Positions 43,570-53,937 of a stretch of DNA of 64,000 nucleotides are shown here, piece by piece. Origin of the DNA: Spongilla lacustris (taxonomy: Eukaryota; Porifera; Demospongiae; Spongillida; Spongillidae); contig OX442416.1 of the NCBI GenBank assembly GCA_949361645.1, positions 19,975,530 to 20,039,529 of the forward strand, read 5' to 3'. The notes beneath the pieces were generated by a model, which was given only the letters and a program-made list of their open reading frames with translations, made no database searches and had not been told where the DNA came from. Made by a program: the position numbers and the translations under genes. Each line of letters opens with the position of its first letter. Position 1 is the stretch's first letter.

Positions 43570-44387
43570 CTAGAGTGATATGAACTTGGGTATTGAGAAA
43601 CAAAACCCCTGTGTACAAAACTATGAAAATCAGTAATTCCATTTATCTGACCCGTATTAAAACTGGATAAATTTCTGATGAGAATATTTATGATTGGATA
43701 GTCCAACAATGATGAAAATATTTTTTTCTGATCACAAATTTCTTTTCTTTCTTCTTATACCCCATGCATAATTCAAGCAGGATAGGAAAGTTTCAGATTT
43801 GGTCAGCACACTCAATTCAGGGATCAAATTGTCTCAAGCTTATATATGTACAACAGTCACTAGTTGTTTAAGACTTAACCTGTACATGCATGCTTTTAAT
43901 ATGCCCGGTGTCTGACACCCAATGATTTGATGTTTAAGACCTGTGTATTAACACATGAAAACAATAATGGCAGTTTACAATTTGCCATTTCAGCTAGTAA
44001 TGAAATAGTATGCAATCTCAAAGCACAGCTTGTAAAATACTAAATGCCTACTGCACAATTGAAGGATTTTTACAGCCCATATATTATGGGGAAGCAGAAA
44101 TCACCTCTCATACAGATGAAAGGCTTATCATTCCATCTTTTGAATTCCCAGGAATTCTTACGTTTCATGGTGGAACCAGGGAATTATGAACTATTTGTTT
44201 AATTCTAGGAGCAATTATATTACATTATATTTTATTGGACAGGTTGCAGTTGTGTATTTAAATTTCTGTACTACAGTGGCAGATGCATTTCTGTTGGCTA
44301 TTGTAACTGCTGTTGACAGGTTGACTGACAAATTATATACTCCACTGCTTCGGTAGTTTGGGATTTCAGGTCTGAAACTGCACTTAC

Positions 44388-44486
44388 CTTGTCTTTATGG
44401 AGTGCCAGTTCAACCCTGTCCGAAAGGACTTTGGCACACACATCATGGCCACTATCTAATGCATACAGATGTGGGGTTTTTCCATT
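44388..44486 (-). CDS. Ankyrin-like exon (33 codons)
   Basis: A 99-nt minus-strand exon, phase 0/0, with acceptor CATTACAG and donor GTAAGT. It reads NGKTPHLYALDSGHDVCAKV then LSDRVELALHKDK: G-x-TP-x-x-xA-xxGH-xxC is preserved while the second helix and loop are diverged. The open frame and consensus splice sites suggest it is expressed with 43471-43569 as part of one gene. Confidence 0.85.
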
Positions 44487-45676
44487 CTGTAATGAGAAGG
44501 TAATATCATGCCTTGAATGCAGCAGTGTCAAATTATTGAGACTGTAGGGAGGGAAATTCATCAGTGTAATGATATCATTCTGTTCATTAATATATTATCC
44601 ACTGAAAAAAGTGCACAAACATCATTTCTGTGCCAAACACTGGCACTCACTTCAGGTAAGGCTATGCATAATTCATATATATGCAAATGTATTCAACTTT
44701 TTCTGATTCCACTGCAAACGCATTCATATTTTTGAAAAGCATTAAAACACAATGCTTTTTCACAACGAATTGTAATAGGTCTGTTAGTAAAACTTGTCGT
44801 TGCTCACTTGGTTGCAGACTGCTTCCATATTGCAAACCCCCCCCCCCCCCTCCCCCCCAAACAAAGGTTTTCTATACCGCTGCTACAAGTATATGTGAAT
44901 TTGAGAAATTTAGACAGAAAAATCCATCTTTAGTGTTAAAATATGCAAGCAGTTCTAAACCAGACAATTGATAGACTTGGAAAAAACACAATCGAAAAAG
45001 TGGACAAGCCAAAACATATAACAGAAACTCTGGTATACTTGAGCTAAAGTTACAGGTATAAATAATGATACCTAGATGATTCAATTTTCTTTACCAGGGT
45101 AAAATGCATGTAGTGCTTATAGAGACTAGATTCTTCCATTAAATGATAATTAGATCTCGTTGGCAACTGTTAGCATATTACAGCATTTGAGAAGCATGTA
45201 ATATTCGTGTATATAGTGGTATAGAAAATCTTCCTTGGGTCTTGCAATATGCAAGCAGTTTGCAACCAGACGAACAATATACTGTAGGTCCACGACCAAC
45301 TCGGTAAAATTAAATTCAAACGAGTCGAAAGAAAAAGAAAAACGGTGTGTGGAAAGCATGTACAACTTCAAATAAACTTATAGTGCATGTCACTGTGCAA
45401 AAAGTTATATATACGACAGTGTATATTTATGTGTATATTTGAGGAATGTGCAAATCATAACCTGTGTAGTGTATTTAAAGTGTACGACCACGTATATTCG
45501 AAAATCCGCAAGTAGGGTGTGTTACCGGTTATCAGGTTATTCGGGTTATTCGGATATATGCATCTTCGTCACGATTGAAGTGTAATGTTAGCCCTTTTGA
45601 AAAGGAAATGTAGGAGACAAGTTAGAAACTTTCTGCCAAATTTGTTTGGTACTATTACTTTCCGAATTTGAGTTAT
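44487..45676. repeat. Intron/spacer with inverted repeats and poly-C
   Basis: A 14-C run at 44837-44850. GGTTTTCTATACCGCTG near 44866 pairs with CAGT-GGTATAGAAAATC near 45210, and TATGCAAGCAGTTCTAAACC (44942) with ATATGCAAGCAGTTTGCAAC (45248) is a direct pair. These are remains of a ~450-bp inverted/direct repeat element. No gene is seen. Confidence 0.5.
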
Positions 45677-46308
45677 CCCTTGTGCTGCGCTAATTAATTA
45701 TTCATAACGTTACGTAAGGCGAGTGGTTTTTAAAATTTAAATTTCATTTGTGGCGTCTGTAACTAAGAGGATACTTTCTTCGAAACAGAGCATCTACGAG
45801 TATTCCTATTATCGTAGTCGGATGAAAAAAGGGCGTAGGTTATGAATAACGTAAGTAGAACTGTTTGTGGACGTTCCCTACCTGTTTTCAAAATGTCCGT
45901 CCGTATCGGCATGCTTGAGCGAACAAGTTCGTAGCGTTCGTGGAGTATTGATGTGCAAAATTTGTACAAATAAGTGTTTAAGGACTGTTTGTGAACCCAC
46001 ACACTGTAAAACGAGTCATTTTGGTGCCAACTAATCGCTTACCGAGAATACGCTAATTAGTTTATTCATAGCCGTAAACAGAAGCCGTCTAACCATTGAC
46101 ATCTGGATATCGGAGACGACAGAGCCGGTTAGAGACATATATAGATACTTGTCGATGTGTGTAGAATTACTTAGAAACAAAATAACGTAAGATGAACCGC
46201 TCTATCAGCTTCTTGTTCGACAAAATCCTCCTCGGCGACTAAAGTCGCCTTCCGCAGTACGTAAATAATTGAATTAGGCGACTTTAGTCGCCTTCCGCAG
46301 CACAAGGG
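45677..46308. mobile_element. 632-bp piggyBac-type MITE
   Basis: The ends are CCCTTGTGCTGCG and its complement CGCAGCACAAGGG. The right flank is TTAA (46309-46312) and the left flank TTAT (45673-45676), a TTAA target with one change. The CCC start and TTAA target are piggyBac hallmarks. The right end carries GGCGACTTTAGTCGCC (46277-46292) and, inside it, GGCGACTAAAGTCGCC (46234-46249), each followed by TTCCGCAG. A minus-strand frame at 45763-46002 has no domain. Confidence 0.7.
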
Positions 46309-46783
46309 TTAAACTGAACACAACTTCGATCTTTAGCCATTAGCCTTGGAAGCCATAAAAGGGAGATCCAGCATGAACTTGTGGTTGATGTTGAGGTCAG
46401 AAACCACTGAAGCACCTGGGACTGCACCGGAAACACATGTACATGATTCATGTAAACCCTTTGAGCTTAACAGTAGTATTAGTAGCCATTTATTTTCTTT
46501 CTAAAAGTTTTGATGTTACAGTTTGTTTATGTAAAAATACCTTCGCTCAAAGAGAAAGCAGAAAGCGCTACAAAGCCGATTTTGAAAGTAAGATGGATAG
46601 CACGTCACGAAGGCGCAATACTGGCTTGATCTGGAACGTAATAGGTATTACGAAGGGAGTGTGAAGGCCTACTACGATCAAAATCGAGAACTGATTTTAG
46701 CCTCCAAACAAGCTCAAATCCGAAGGAAAAGAAATCCTACGAGTTGTCTTGTGAGTTGTCTGCGAGTTACAATGTTATTTGCA

Positions 46784-46784
<1 letters not shown>

Positions 46785-46818
<34 letters not shown>
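46785..46818 (+). repeat. Poly-C run (34)
   Basis: The longest uninterrupted C run in the window, flanked by TTTGCAT and AATGTAAGCTC. 46320-46780 to its left has only short open frames without domains. Confidence 0.97.
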
Positions 46819-46822
<4 letters not shown>

Positions 46823-46837
46823 TAAGCTCAGTACGCT

Positions 46838-47020
46838 ATGCAAGCTGGCCGATGCCTGCTAGTAGGACCATTTATAAGTGAGTTCTGTTCAGTGCATGCA
46901 TGGTTGCTACTTTTATTAACGGGAATATCCTTCACAAATGCGTGTCCACTGGTAGACCCCACCAGACTGATCAGAGCAAATCAGGTGCTGCATGTTCATT
47001 CAAGCTGCACAGGTAACCCC
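46838..47020 (+). CDS. Possible signal-peptide exon
   Basis: The frame from ATG at 46838 contains VHAWLLLLLTGISFTNAC, a hydrophobic core with an Ala/Cys end like a signal peptide, then PLVDPTRLIRANQVLHVHSS. A GTAACC donor at about 47012 is possible. If real it would encode the N-terminus of a secreted or membrane protein. No domain is recognised; the Met choice is uncertain because a shorter start is not in frame. Confidence 0.3.
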
Positions 47021-47149
47021 ATAACTCATGTCTCTCCCATGATAGAGCATGGACCTTGGAACTAACCCCATAGTAGTTGCTACAAAGCTTTGTTCTTGAC
47101 ATGGCCACAAGCACTGCTGATCAGGGGAAGGTATATTGTTTTCATTCAG

Positions 47150-47266
47150 ATATGTGTGTCTGCCAGTTGTGAGCTGTTCTTGGCCAATGTTATTAGGTGG
47201 AGATGGAGAAGAGGAAAGGGAACACCATCCCACCAGGATGAGGAGTGGACCACTCTGAAAGGGTGG
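47150..47266 (+). CDS. Possible exon, unknown
   Basis: After TGTCTGCCAG (to about 47166) an open segment encodes either CELFLANVIRWRWRRGKGTP or, one base shifted, SWPMLLGGDGEEEREHHPTR, up to a GTGGGTGTG donor-like site. It is between the possible signal-peptide exon and the polypyrimidine tract. Weak evidence only. Confidence 0.18.
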
Positions 47267-47327
47267 GTGTGTGTTTGTGTGTGCTATGTCCCACAGATAT
47301 GTTGCTGAGTTATCTATACAGGTGTTC

Positions 47328-48410
47328 TCCCTTCCCTTCTCCCTTCCCTTCTCCCTTCCCTTCTCCCTTCCCTTCTCCCTTCCCTTCTTTCTTCCCTTCT
47401 CCCTTCCCTTCTCCCTTCCCTCCTCTCCCCTTTCTCTTCTCCCTTCCCCTCCTCTCCCCCTTCCCTTTCCCTCCTCCCTTCCCCTTCTTTCTCCCTTCCC
47501 ATCCTCCCTTCACCTCTGTCTCCTCTTCTCCCTTCCCTTTCTATCCCTCTATTCTCCCTTCCCCTCCTCCCTTCCCCTCCTCCCTTGACTTCCTATCCTC
47601 CCTTCCCCTCCTCCCTTCACCTCAAGTCCTCCCTTCACTTTCCATCATCACCTCCCATTCTCCCTTCCCTTTCTATCCCTCTCTTCTCCCTTCCCCTCCT
47701 CCCTTCCCCTCCTCCTTCACCTCCCATCCTCCCTTCCCCTTCTCCCTTCACTTCCCATCCTCTCTTCCCCTTGTCCCTTTCCCTCCTCCCTTCCCCTCCT
47801 CCCTTCATTTCCCATCCCCCTTCTCTTCCTCCCTTCACCTCTGATCCTCCCTTCACCTCCTCACCCTCCTCCCTTCACCTACTCACCCTCCTCCCTTCAC
47901 CTCCTCACCCTCCTCCCTTTACCTCATCACCCTCCTCCCTTCACCTCCTCACCCTCCTCCCTTCATCTCCTCACCCTTCTCCCTCCCCCTCTCTTCCCCT
48001 CCTCTCCCCCTTCTCTTCTCCCTTCCCATCCTCCCTTCCCATCCTCCCTTCACTTCCCATCCTCCGTTCCCCTCCTTCCTTCACTTCCCATCTTCTCTTC
48101 CCCTCCCCCTTCCTCTCCCATCCTCCTTTCACTTCCCATCCTCTCTTCCCCTCCTCCCTTCACTTCCCATCATCTCTTCCCCTCCTCCCTTCACTTCCCA
48201 TCCTCTCTTCCCCTCCTCCTTCACCTCCCATCCTCCCATCCTCCATTCACTTCCCATCCTCCCTTTCCCTCCTCCTGTCACTTCCCATCCACTTCCCCTC
48301 CTCCCTTCACCTCCTCCCTTCACTTCCCATCCTCCCTCCTCCCTTCTCTGCCTCTCCCCCTTCTACCTCTCTCCTCTCCTTCTCTCTATCCTTCCCCTCC
48401 TTCACGAATC
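47328..48410 (+). repeat. 1.08-kb polypyrimidine tract (CCCTTCTCCCTTC / CTCCCTTCAC)
   Basis: Almost uninterrupted C/T: first (CCCTTCT)-type units, then CCTCCCTTCACCTCCCATC-type units. Serine/proline frames on plus and glycine/arginine/glutamate frames on minus are artefacts. The long homopyrimidine strand with local mirror symmetry is a candidate for triplex DNA. Confidence 0.97.
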
Positions 48411-48442
48411 ACTTCCTTCTCTACCTGTTTGCCCCAACACAG

Positions 48443-48547
48443 CTGGATATAATGGACATGCAGTTTGGCCATTATGGTAGACCTATTCTGTGCTGTACTC
48501 AGTGGTGGTCCTTTTGCACACCACTTATGAAAATGGCAAGCAATCTG
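48443..48547 (+). CDS. Likely exon, unknown protein
   Basis: A pyrimidine-rich tract with acceptor CCCAACACAG, 105 nt open in phase 0/0 and donor GTAAGC. The 35 codons read LDIMDMQFGHYGRPILCCTQ then WWSFCTPLMKMASNL. Consensus splice signals and the exact codon count support an exon. The next segment (48611-48706) could follow it. No domain is recognised. Possibly the same gene as 46838-47020. Confidence 0.45.
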
Positions 48548-48610
48548 GTAAGCATCTTTGGTGTGAATGGCCAATTGCTTTAATCATATATATCCTCACA
48601 TCAAGGACAG

Positions 48611-48721
48611 ACATTTAAGGTGATTAATCCTGATGCCTTTGCTACTGACTTTGGAGAACGTATGCATACCTTCAGTCAAGAGAAGAGGGCTTTGAATCAT
48701 GTGAGGATAGTTTCATGACAG
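48611..48721 (+). CDS. Possible exon, unknown protein
   Basis: Acceptor CAAGGACAG, then TFKVINPDAFATDFGERMHT and FSQEKRALNH. A GTGAGG donor follows at about 48701, or the frame continues to a TGA at about 48717. It fits phase 0 after 48443-48547. The function is unknown. Confidence 0.35.
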
Positions 48722-49490
48722 GAGTGTGTGTGTGTGTGCTATGCTTAGGTTGATCCTGATAAACCAATTTTGGGTAGCTGATAATCCATAGCAGTTTAAT
48801 GAAAATTAGGCTAGGCATTAGTAAATGGCATTACATATCATGATGCTCTGGTTGGAGCCAGGGTAAGGGCATATGTGGTCTGAGCATAGTATTTTGTTCC
48901 TTCACTTAGGGTCAACTATCGATAAGGTTTTGAGATTATCGGTAATTATCAGTAAGAAAACACCTACTATCGAATATGTACTGAAATTACTCTACGCCTA
49001 TCGATAAAAACTTACCGATCAGCTTTCTTACTGAACGGTAATGATTACCACTAAGGTATGTAGGCGTGTCCAAAGGGTATATCTGTTGGCATCTTAGTAT
49101 CATTTGGCATCCGTGATCCAGTAGGTTGTGGCCTTCCATATTAGTTCCTTGCATGCATTCCTTCATAGTCTGCAAGGTTATTGATGGGTTCCCAAGTGTT
49201 GTTTGCGGACTATTAATCGTCCTTGGTCATTTAATTTCGTACTTTGGTTGGCCTTCGATGACCAAATAAATAATCTCCTTTGGAATAGCCTGATATTTTG
49301 CTAGGAAACTGCAATGGCAACTTGATCATATGGACCCTGGATTTTTGTGATGAACAAAGCATTTTAGCCTGTGGTGTTTCTTATCTAGTAGCTCAGGGAC
49401 GTAGCACTCATTATATAGGAGTGCATGGTCCGGCGAATTTAACTATTTCGATTCATAGCACAATTTAAAGTTATAGCAAAATCACAAATT
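48722..49490. other. No gene recognised
   Basis: Contains repeated TATCGATAA / TTATCGGTAATTATC words at about 48915-49045 in both orientations, probably a decayed inverted-repeat element. Confidence 0.35.
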
Positions 49491-49695
49491 AAAACAGAGA
49501 AAACAACCCTGCCCGATGTTGTGAACCCTTTACAAAGTCATTATATGAATCCTTAGGGTCAAGTTTATCTGTCCTTTCTTTGTGAACATTTTTAAGTATT
49601 GTTAAATGATTAAGCCGTTTCTGAGACATTTTTGTCCTGAGATACTGATGTTTTAACCCGTCTAGGAGCACTAAATGATATTTCTGAGGTTGCAT
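49489..49695 (-). pseudogene. hAT-type transposase C-terminal fragment
   Basis: Minus strand: YLRTKMSQKRLNHLTILKNV then HKERTDKLDPKDSYNDFV. The YLRS-x-M-x-x-x-RLN-x-L-x-x-L-x-VH pattern is the dimerisation tail of hAT-related transposases and domesticated relatives. Only this tail is present, immediately downstream of an LTR on the same strand, so the gypsy element probably inserted into or next to the hAT gene. Confidence 0.5.
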
Positions 49696-49706
49696 TTTGT
49701 TGCTGG

Positions 49707-49841
49707 TGTAGCGGCCTCATCCATTTCACTTACATAGCAGCAAGGTTACAAAGACTGACACGAATACTCACTACAGACACATATATATGTAATCATACGC
49801 ATGCGCACATAGCAATTATACAGTTTCCAATAACCGTTACA
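49707..49841 (-). mobile_element. 135-bp LTR of a gypsy element (minus strand)
   Basis: On the minus strand TGTAACGG...CCGCTACA, giving TG...CA ends with an 8-base imperfect terminal inversion. It is preceded by the polypurine tract CTGAAAAGGGGGAGCTG. The pol C-terminus at 49876-50302 lies just upstream. A similar LTR is at 17987-18125. Confidence 0.7.
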
Positions 49842-49875
49842 CAGCTCCCCCTTTTCAGGGAGTGGGTCCACACAC

Positions 49876-50302
49876 TCAAATATCGTCCGGTAGACTCCAA
49901 GGGTTTCCGTATCTGTCCGGCGGTCTTCTGTTCCTTGTAGATCTCCTCAATACCGGTTGCGCCTCCTCATTTGATTCTTCGGTATCCCTGGCCTGATCTG
50001 CCCCATCTGCTTGTCTCTCTTCCCCGTCTGAGTCACCCAATACGGACAAATGATCCCCATCTCTTATTTGTTCTACGTTCCTCTCGGGTTCGGCCACCGG
50101 CCCTTGTCTTACTCTTTCTCCCCTCTCCGTGGATTCATCCACAGTATAATCCTCTTCTTCGTCGCCTTCATGATCTTCAGCGGTGTTATCCCAACTGTGT
50201 ACTTCGAACGGCTCAGGGAGTTGCCTTCGTTCCGAGACTAACTTAGAAGGAGCAGGCTTTAATCTGTTGAAATGAACAACATACCCTACCTGCTTCCTGC
50301 CC
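49876..50302 (-). pseudogene. Gypsy pol C-terminus (minus strand)
   Basis: Minus strand, open for about 140 codons: GYVVHFNRLKPAPSKLV (integrase C-terminal VV-x-x-NRLKP motif), a long acidic region, then RRSTRNRRPPDRYG and a stop. This RRSTR-x-R-x-PDRY ending is typical of gypsy pol tails. The 5' remainder is missing: at ~50300 the sequence switches to a plus-strand gypsy integrase. Open but truncated. Confidence 0.8.
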
Positions 50303-50309
50303 GGTTGGA

Positions 50310-50714
50310 GCTAATTGGAAGTTGCAGTCGCTTTGGGTACAGAGGAAGTATTTGGTACTTAAAGATGGCATGTTATATAGGCAGTGGCAAGATGTCGAAG
50401 GTAATGGCTTGCACGCACATTTGCAGTTGGTCCTGCCGGCGACTTTAGTTTCTGGGGTATTAGAGGGCCTGCATAATTCACTTGCGGGAGGTCATCTTGG
50501 GGCTCGTAAAGTTCTGGAGAAAGCTCGCGCTCGATTCTACTGGCCGGGGCAGAGGAAAGACGTTGAGAAGTCCGCCGAGGGGAAGAGCACCTATGGAAGC
50601 GTGTTTTGCTAAAAGGCCACTCGAACGTGTGGCAATGGATATTTTAGGCCCCCTTCCTGAAACCCCTCGAGGATATCGCTATACTGGCATTACTAAATAC
50701 TTCACATACATGTA
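50310..50714 (+). pseudogene. Gypsy integrase zinc-binding and core start (plus strand)
   Basis: Plus strand: WVQRKYLVLKDGMLYRQWQD, LPATLVSGVLEGLHNSLAGG, HLGARKVLEKARARFYWPGQ, then, after a deletion that removes the CxxC pair and changes frame, PLERVAMDILGPLPETPRGY, and a stop after KYFTYM. The HH of the HHCC zinc site is visible, the CC is gone, and the first catalytic Asp (MDILGP) is near the end. The rest of the core is absent. Confidence 0.8.
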
Positions 50715-50841
50715 AGGGCCTGCTGAAAATTTAACCCAAACGTGATGAGTTGTGCCTAAAGTAGACCATTGTTTAAAAACCATCATCAAATTTTTTTGTT
50801 TAAATCTAATTGCAATCCTATATAATTTATATACAAATACA

Positions 50842-51060
50842 GTACCGCTCACGAGAAAGGTAACAAAACTCGCGAGACGCTCGCGCGACACACGCGAGCG
50901 TCTCGCGGGGGATTGCCTTAATGTGATCGCTCGAGAGGGCTCTCGAGCACTCGAGAGTCTAATATCGGTACTCGCGAGGCAATACAACTCGAGAGTAGTG
51001 CCCCGCGAGCTAAGCAGCTTTGCTCGCGAGGGAGCAATCTCGATATGCATGCCAGTCTCA
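50842..51060. repeat. CTCGCGAG-rich palindromic repeat, copy 1
   Basis: Begins AGTACCGCTCACGAGAAAGG and contains CTCGCGAGAC, GCTCGCGCG, GCGAGCGTCTCGCG, CTCGAGAG and several more CTCGCGAG-like octamers. The first ~66 bases are the exact or near-exact complement of 60177-60241. CpG density far exceeds the surroundings. Confidence 0.8.
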
Positions 51061-51183
51061 TATTACCCGGCCTGTGCCTATCCTCGCTGAAAGTTTGCAT
51101 ATGTATGTAGGAAAGACCAGAGATAATATATAAATTATCTCTGGAAAGACCCAGGCTGCAAGCTGAAAAATAGGCATTACTAG

Positions 51184-51278
51184 CGGTAAGTCGAAAGGCA
51201 ATTTATGAGTGGCTTAAAAAGTTCATACTAACGGTAAGTCGAAAGGCAATTTATGAGTGGCTTAAAAAGTTCAAGGCT
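51184..51278 (+). repeat. 49-bp tandem duplication
   Basis: ACGGTAAGTCGAAAGGCAAT with TTATGAGTGGCTTAAAAAG occurs twice in succession. One frame reads KAIYEWLKKF in both copies. The surrounding 51280-51650 has discontinuous frames suggestive of retroelement debris, with no definite domain. Confidence 0.8.
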
Positions 51279-51649
51279 GCCACAACATGCACTGCATGGA
51301 TCCGAAGCAAGTTAACGGCAAAACGGCCATTCAAGTCGTTTGTCCAATGAACAATACATGTAAGCTTATATTGACAAGGCGAACTAACTTCTGAAATGTT
51401 CAAAGAGATGCTGGTCAGTTAAAAGAGTGGCCCGACCGTTTACGTATTTCGCTATCAATGGTGAAGCCAGCAAGAAAGCATCTCACATGGTTGGGCGCTA
51501 TCTAAACCCATGTACTGCCAAATAATAAATTAGACGACAATGAACGGTTGAGGACGCAGAGATCGATTACCACAGTAGGCTGCAGTGCTTTTGTGAAGAT
51601 TGGTCAGCTTAGAAAACTAAAACCACGACCTCAACCTCCTCATAAAGGG

Positions 51650-52054
51650 TTAGTATTTTAAAACGTTAGAAATTAATACATGAATGAAATAACACATTAT
51701 TACCGTATACGTGTACTTAAGCATTATTTGCAACAAGACGTTATTTTTATGAACCCCTCATAGTAAGTAGCTAATAAAAAGTCCTGTACTTTGGATCTCA
51801 GTTGTAGCTAAATCCAACATACGCATGTCACGCGACGCAATTACGTTATTAATAAAATTGCTCGAAGTTCAAATTTATGATACTCGGCTTCGATCGCGAG
51901 CTAGAACCCTCCGTTTTGCGTAAGTTGTCAAATGAATGCGTATACGTTGTTTGGTTGGCTATAGGGTGCTCTGGTTGTGAAACAAAAGGCAATTTGTCGT
52001 GTTGGTGTGGCCTACATTGCGCAAGTGCGGAGGATAAAAAAGGTCTTGTAGGTG
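51650..52054. other. No gene recognised
   Basis: AT-rich spacer. A plus-strand frame at 51877-52161 runs into the 52055 hairpin and has no domain. Confidence 0.35.
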
Positions 52055-52145
52055 TTCTAGTTAGGCATCTTCGCGTTTTGGCGAAAACGTTCCAGGTACC
52101 ACGTTGCCGCCAATACGCGAAGGTCGGGCTACGCCCAACCAGCTT
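52055..52145. repeat. CTAGTTGGGCG-family inverted repeat
   Basis: CTAGTTAGGCATCTTCGCG at the left faces CGCGAAGGTCGGGCTACGCC-CAACCAGC at the right around a ~35-base loop. Same ends as 914-976 and 5281-5450. Confidence 0.6.
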
Positions 52146-52159
52146 TTGCAAGAGAGTGT

Positions 52160-53495
52160 GAGGATTTTTAGCAACTTAACCATCAAAAGAGCCCAGCAGG
52201 TGTGGTTTTTTTTTTAAAGAGCTTGATGGGTTAATCAACATAGCTGCAAAAGGAGCCCTGTGGGTGTGGTCTTTTAAGAGTGTGAAGGGTTAATCAAAAA
52301 GTGCCCTGTGGGTGTGGTCTTTGCACGAGTGTGAAGGGTTAATCAATTTAGCCGCCCTGTGGGTCTGGTCTTTGTAAAAGTGTGAAGGGTTAATCGGCAA
52401 AGTGCCCTTTGGGTGTGGTCTTTGTAAGAGTGTGAAGGGTTAGTCAACTTAACCGCGTCCTGTGGTGTGGTCTATGTAAGAGATTGAAGGGTTAATGAAC
52501 TTTTCTGCAAAAAGTGTCCTCTTTGAAGGGTTAATAAACTTAGCCGCAAAAAGTGCCCTGTGGGTGTGGTCTTTGTAAGAGTGTGAAGGGTTAAACAATT
52601 AGCCGCAAAAGTGTCTTGTAGGTGTGGTCTTTGTAAGAGTGTGAAGGGTTAGTCAACTTAACCGCGTCCTGTGGTGTGGTCTATGTAAGAGATTGAAGGG
52701 TTAATGAACTTTTCTGCAAAAAGTGTCCTCTTTGAAGGGTTAATAAACTTAGCCGCAAAAAGTGCCCTGTGGGTGTGGTCTTTGTAAGAGTGTGAAGGGT
52801 TAAACAATTAGCCGCAAAAGTGTCTTGTAGGTGTGGTCTTTGTAAGGTGTGAAGGGTTAATCACCTTAGCCGCAAAAAGTGCCCTGTGGGTGTGGTCTTT
52901 GTAAGAGTGTGAAGGGTTAATCGGCTTAGCAGCAAATACTGCCCTCTTTGAAGGGTTAAACAATTAGCCGCAAAAATAGTCCTGTGGGTGTGGTCTATGT
53001 AAGAGTGTGAAGGGTTAATGAACATTTCTGCAAAAAGTGCCCTCTTTTAAGGGTTAATCAACTTTGCTGCGTGATCTTTGTGTGAAGGGTTAATCGACTT
53101 AGCGGCAAATAGTGCCTTCTTTGAAGGGTTAAACAATTAGCTGCAAAAATTGTCCTGTGGGTGTGGTCATTGTAAGAGTGTGAAGAGTTAATCGGCTTAG
53201 CCGCTAAAAGTGCCCTGTGGGTGTGGTCTTTGTAAGAGTGTGAAGGGTTAATCGGCTTAGCTGCAAATAGTGCCCTCTTTGAAGGGTTAAACAATTAGCC
53301 GCAAAAAATGTCCTGTGGGTGTGGTCTATGTAAGAGTGTGAAGGGTTAATGAACTTTTCTGCAAAAGTGCCCTTTGAAGTGCCCTGTGGGTGTGGTCATT
53401 GCAAGAGTGTGAAGGGTTAATCAACTTAGCCGCAAAGTGCCCTGTGGGTGTGGTCTTTGTAAGAGTGTGAAGGGTTAAGGAACTTAGCTGAGAAA
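52160..53495 (+). repeat. ~60-bp minisatellite with a 209-bp higher-order repeat
   Basis: About 22 copies of a unit with CCCTGTGGGTGTGGTCTTTG, TAAGAGTGTGAAGGGTTAAT and CAACTTAGCCGCAAAAAGTG. From 52442 a block of several variant units repeats almost exactly at 52651 (period 209), an internal duplication. No coding capacity. Confidence 0.93.
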
Positions 53496-53859
53496 AAGAG
53501 CTTGGTGTACTGTTTAGTAGTGTCAGGGGTGAAGGCTCTGAGGCCTGTAGCAACTTAGGTCATGTAAAGGAAACCATATATGGCAATGACATGTCAGGTC
53601 AACATGTTCAGAAGCCTTACGAATTATCTCCCTATAACTCCACACATGTATTTGCAGGTTTGCTTTTTAAAAATGACTTGGTCATGTCTAATGTTTCAGT
53701 TTGAACTCACTCTGCGAGTGTGGTCTTAGGTTGAAAGTGTACTGGGTTATTGGAAATATGTTCTAAGGTACATGTACAAGGAGATCTTCCACTGAGAGTT
53801 CACAGGTGGTCATTTTGTACTTAATCCCTTTTATCCATCACACTTATGCACACACATGC

Positions 53860-53925
53860 ACACACACATACACACACACATGCACACACACACACACATG
53901 CACACACACACATCACACACACACA
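53860..53925 (+). repeat. (CA)n-rich microsatellite
   Basis: ACACACATGCACACAC-type repeats; it lies just before the segmental duplication. Confidence 0.9.
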
Positions 53926-53937
53926 CTTTGAGCTGGT

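Noticed and set aside
47245..48583. A 332-codon Ser/Pro-rich frame
   Set aside because: Runs through the C/T tract; only its last ~35 codons coincide with a splice-bounded exon, which is listed separately.
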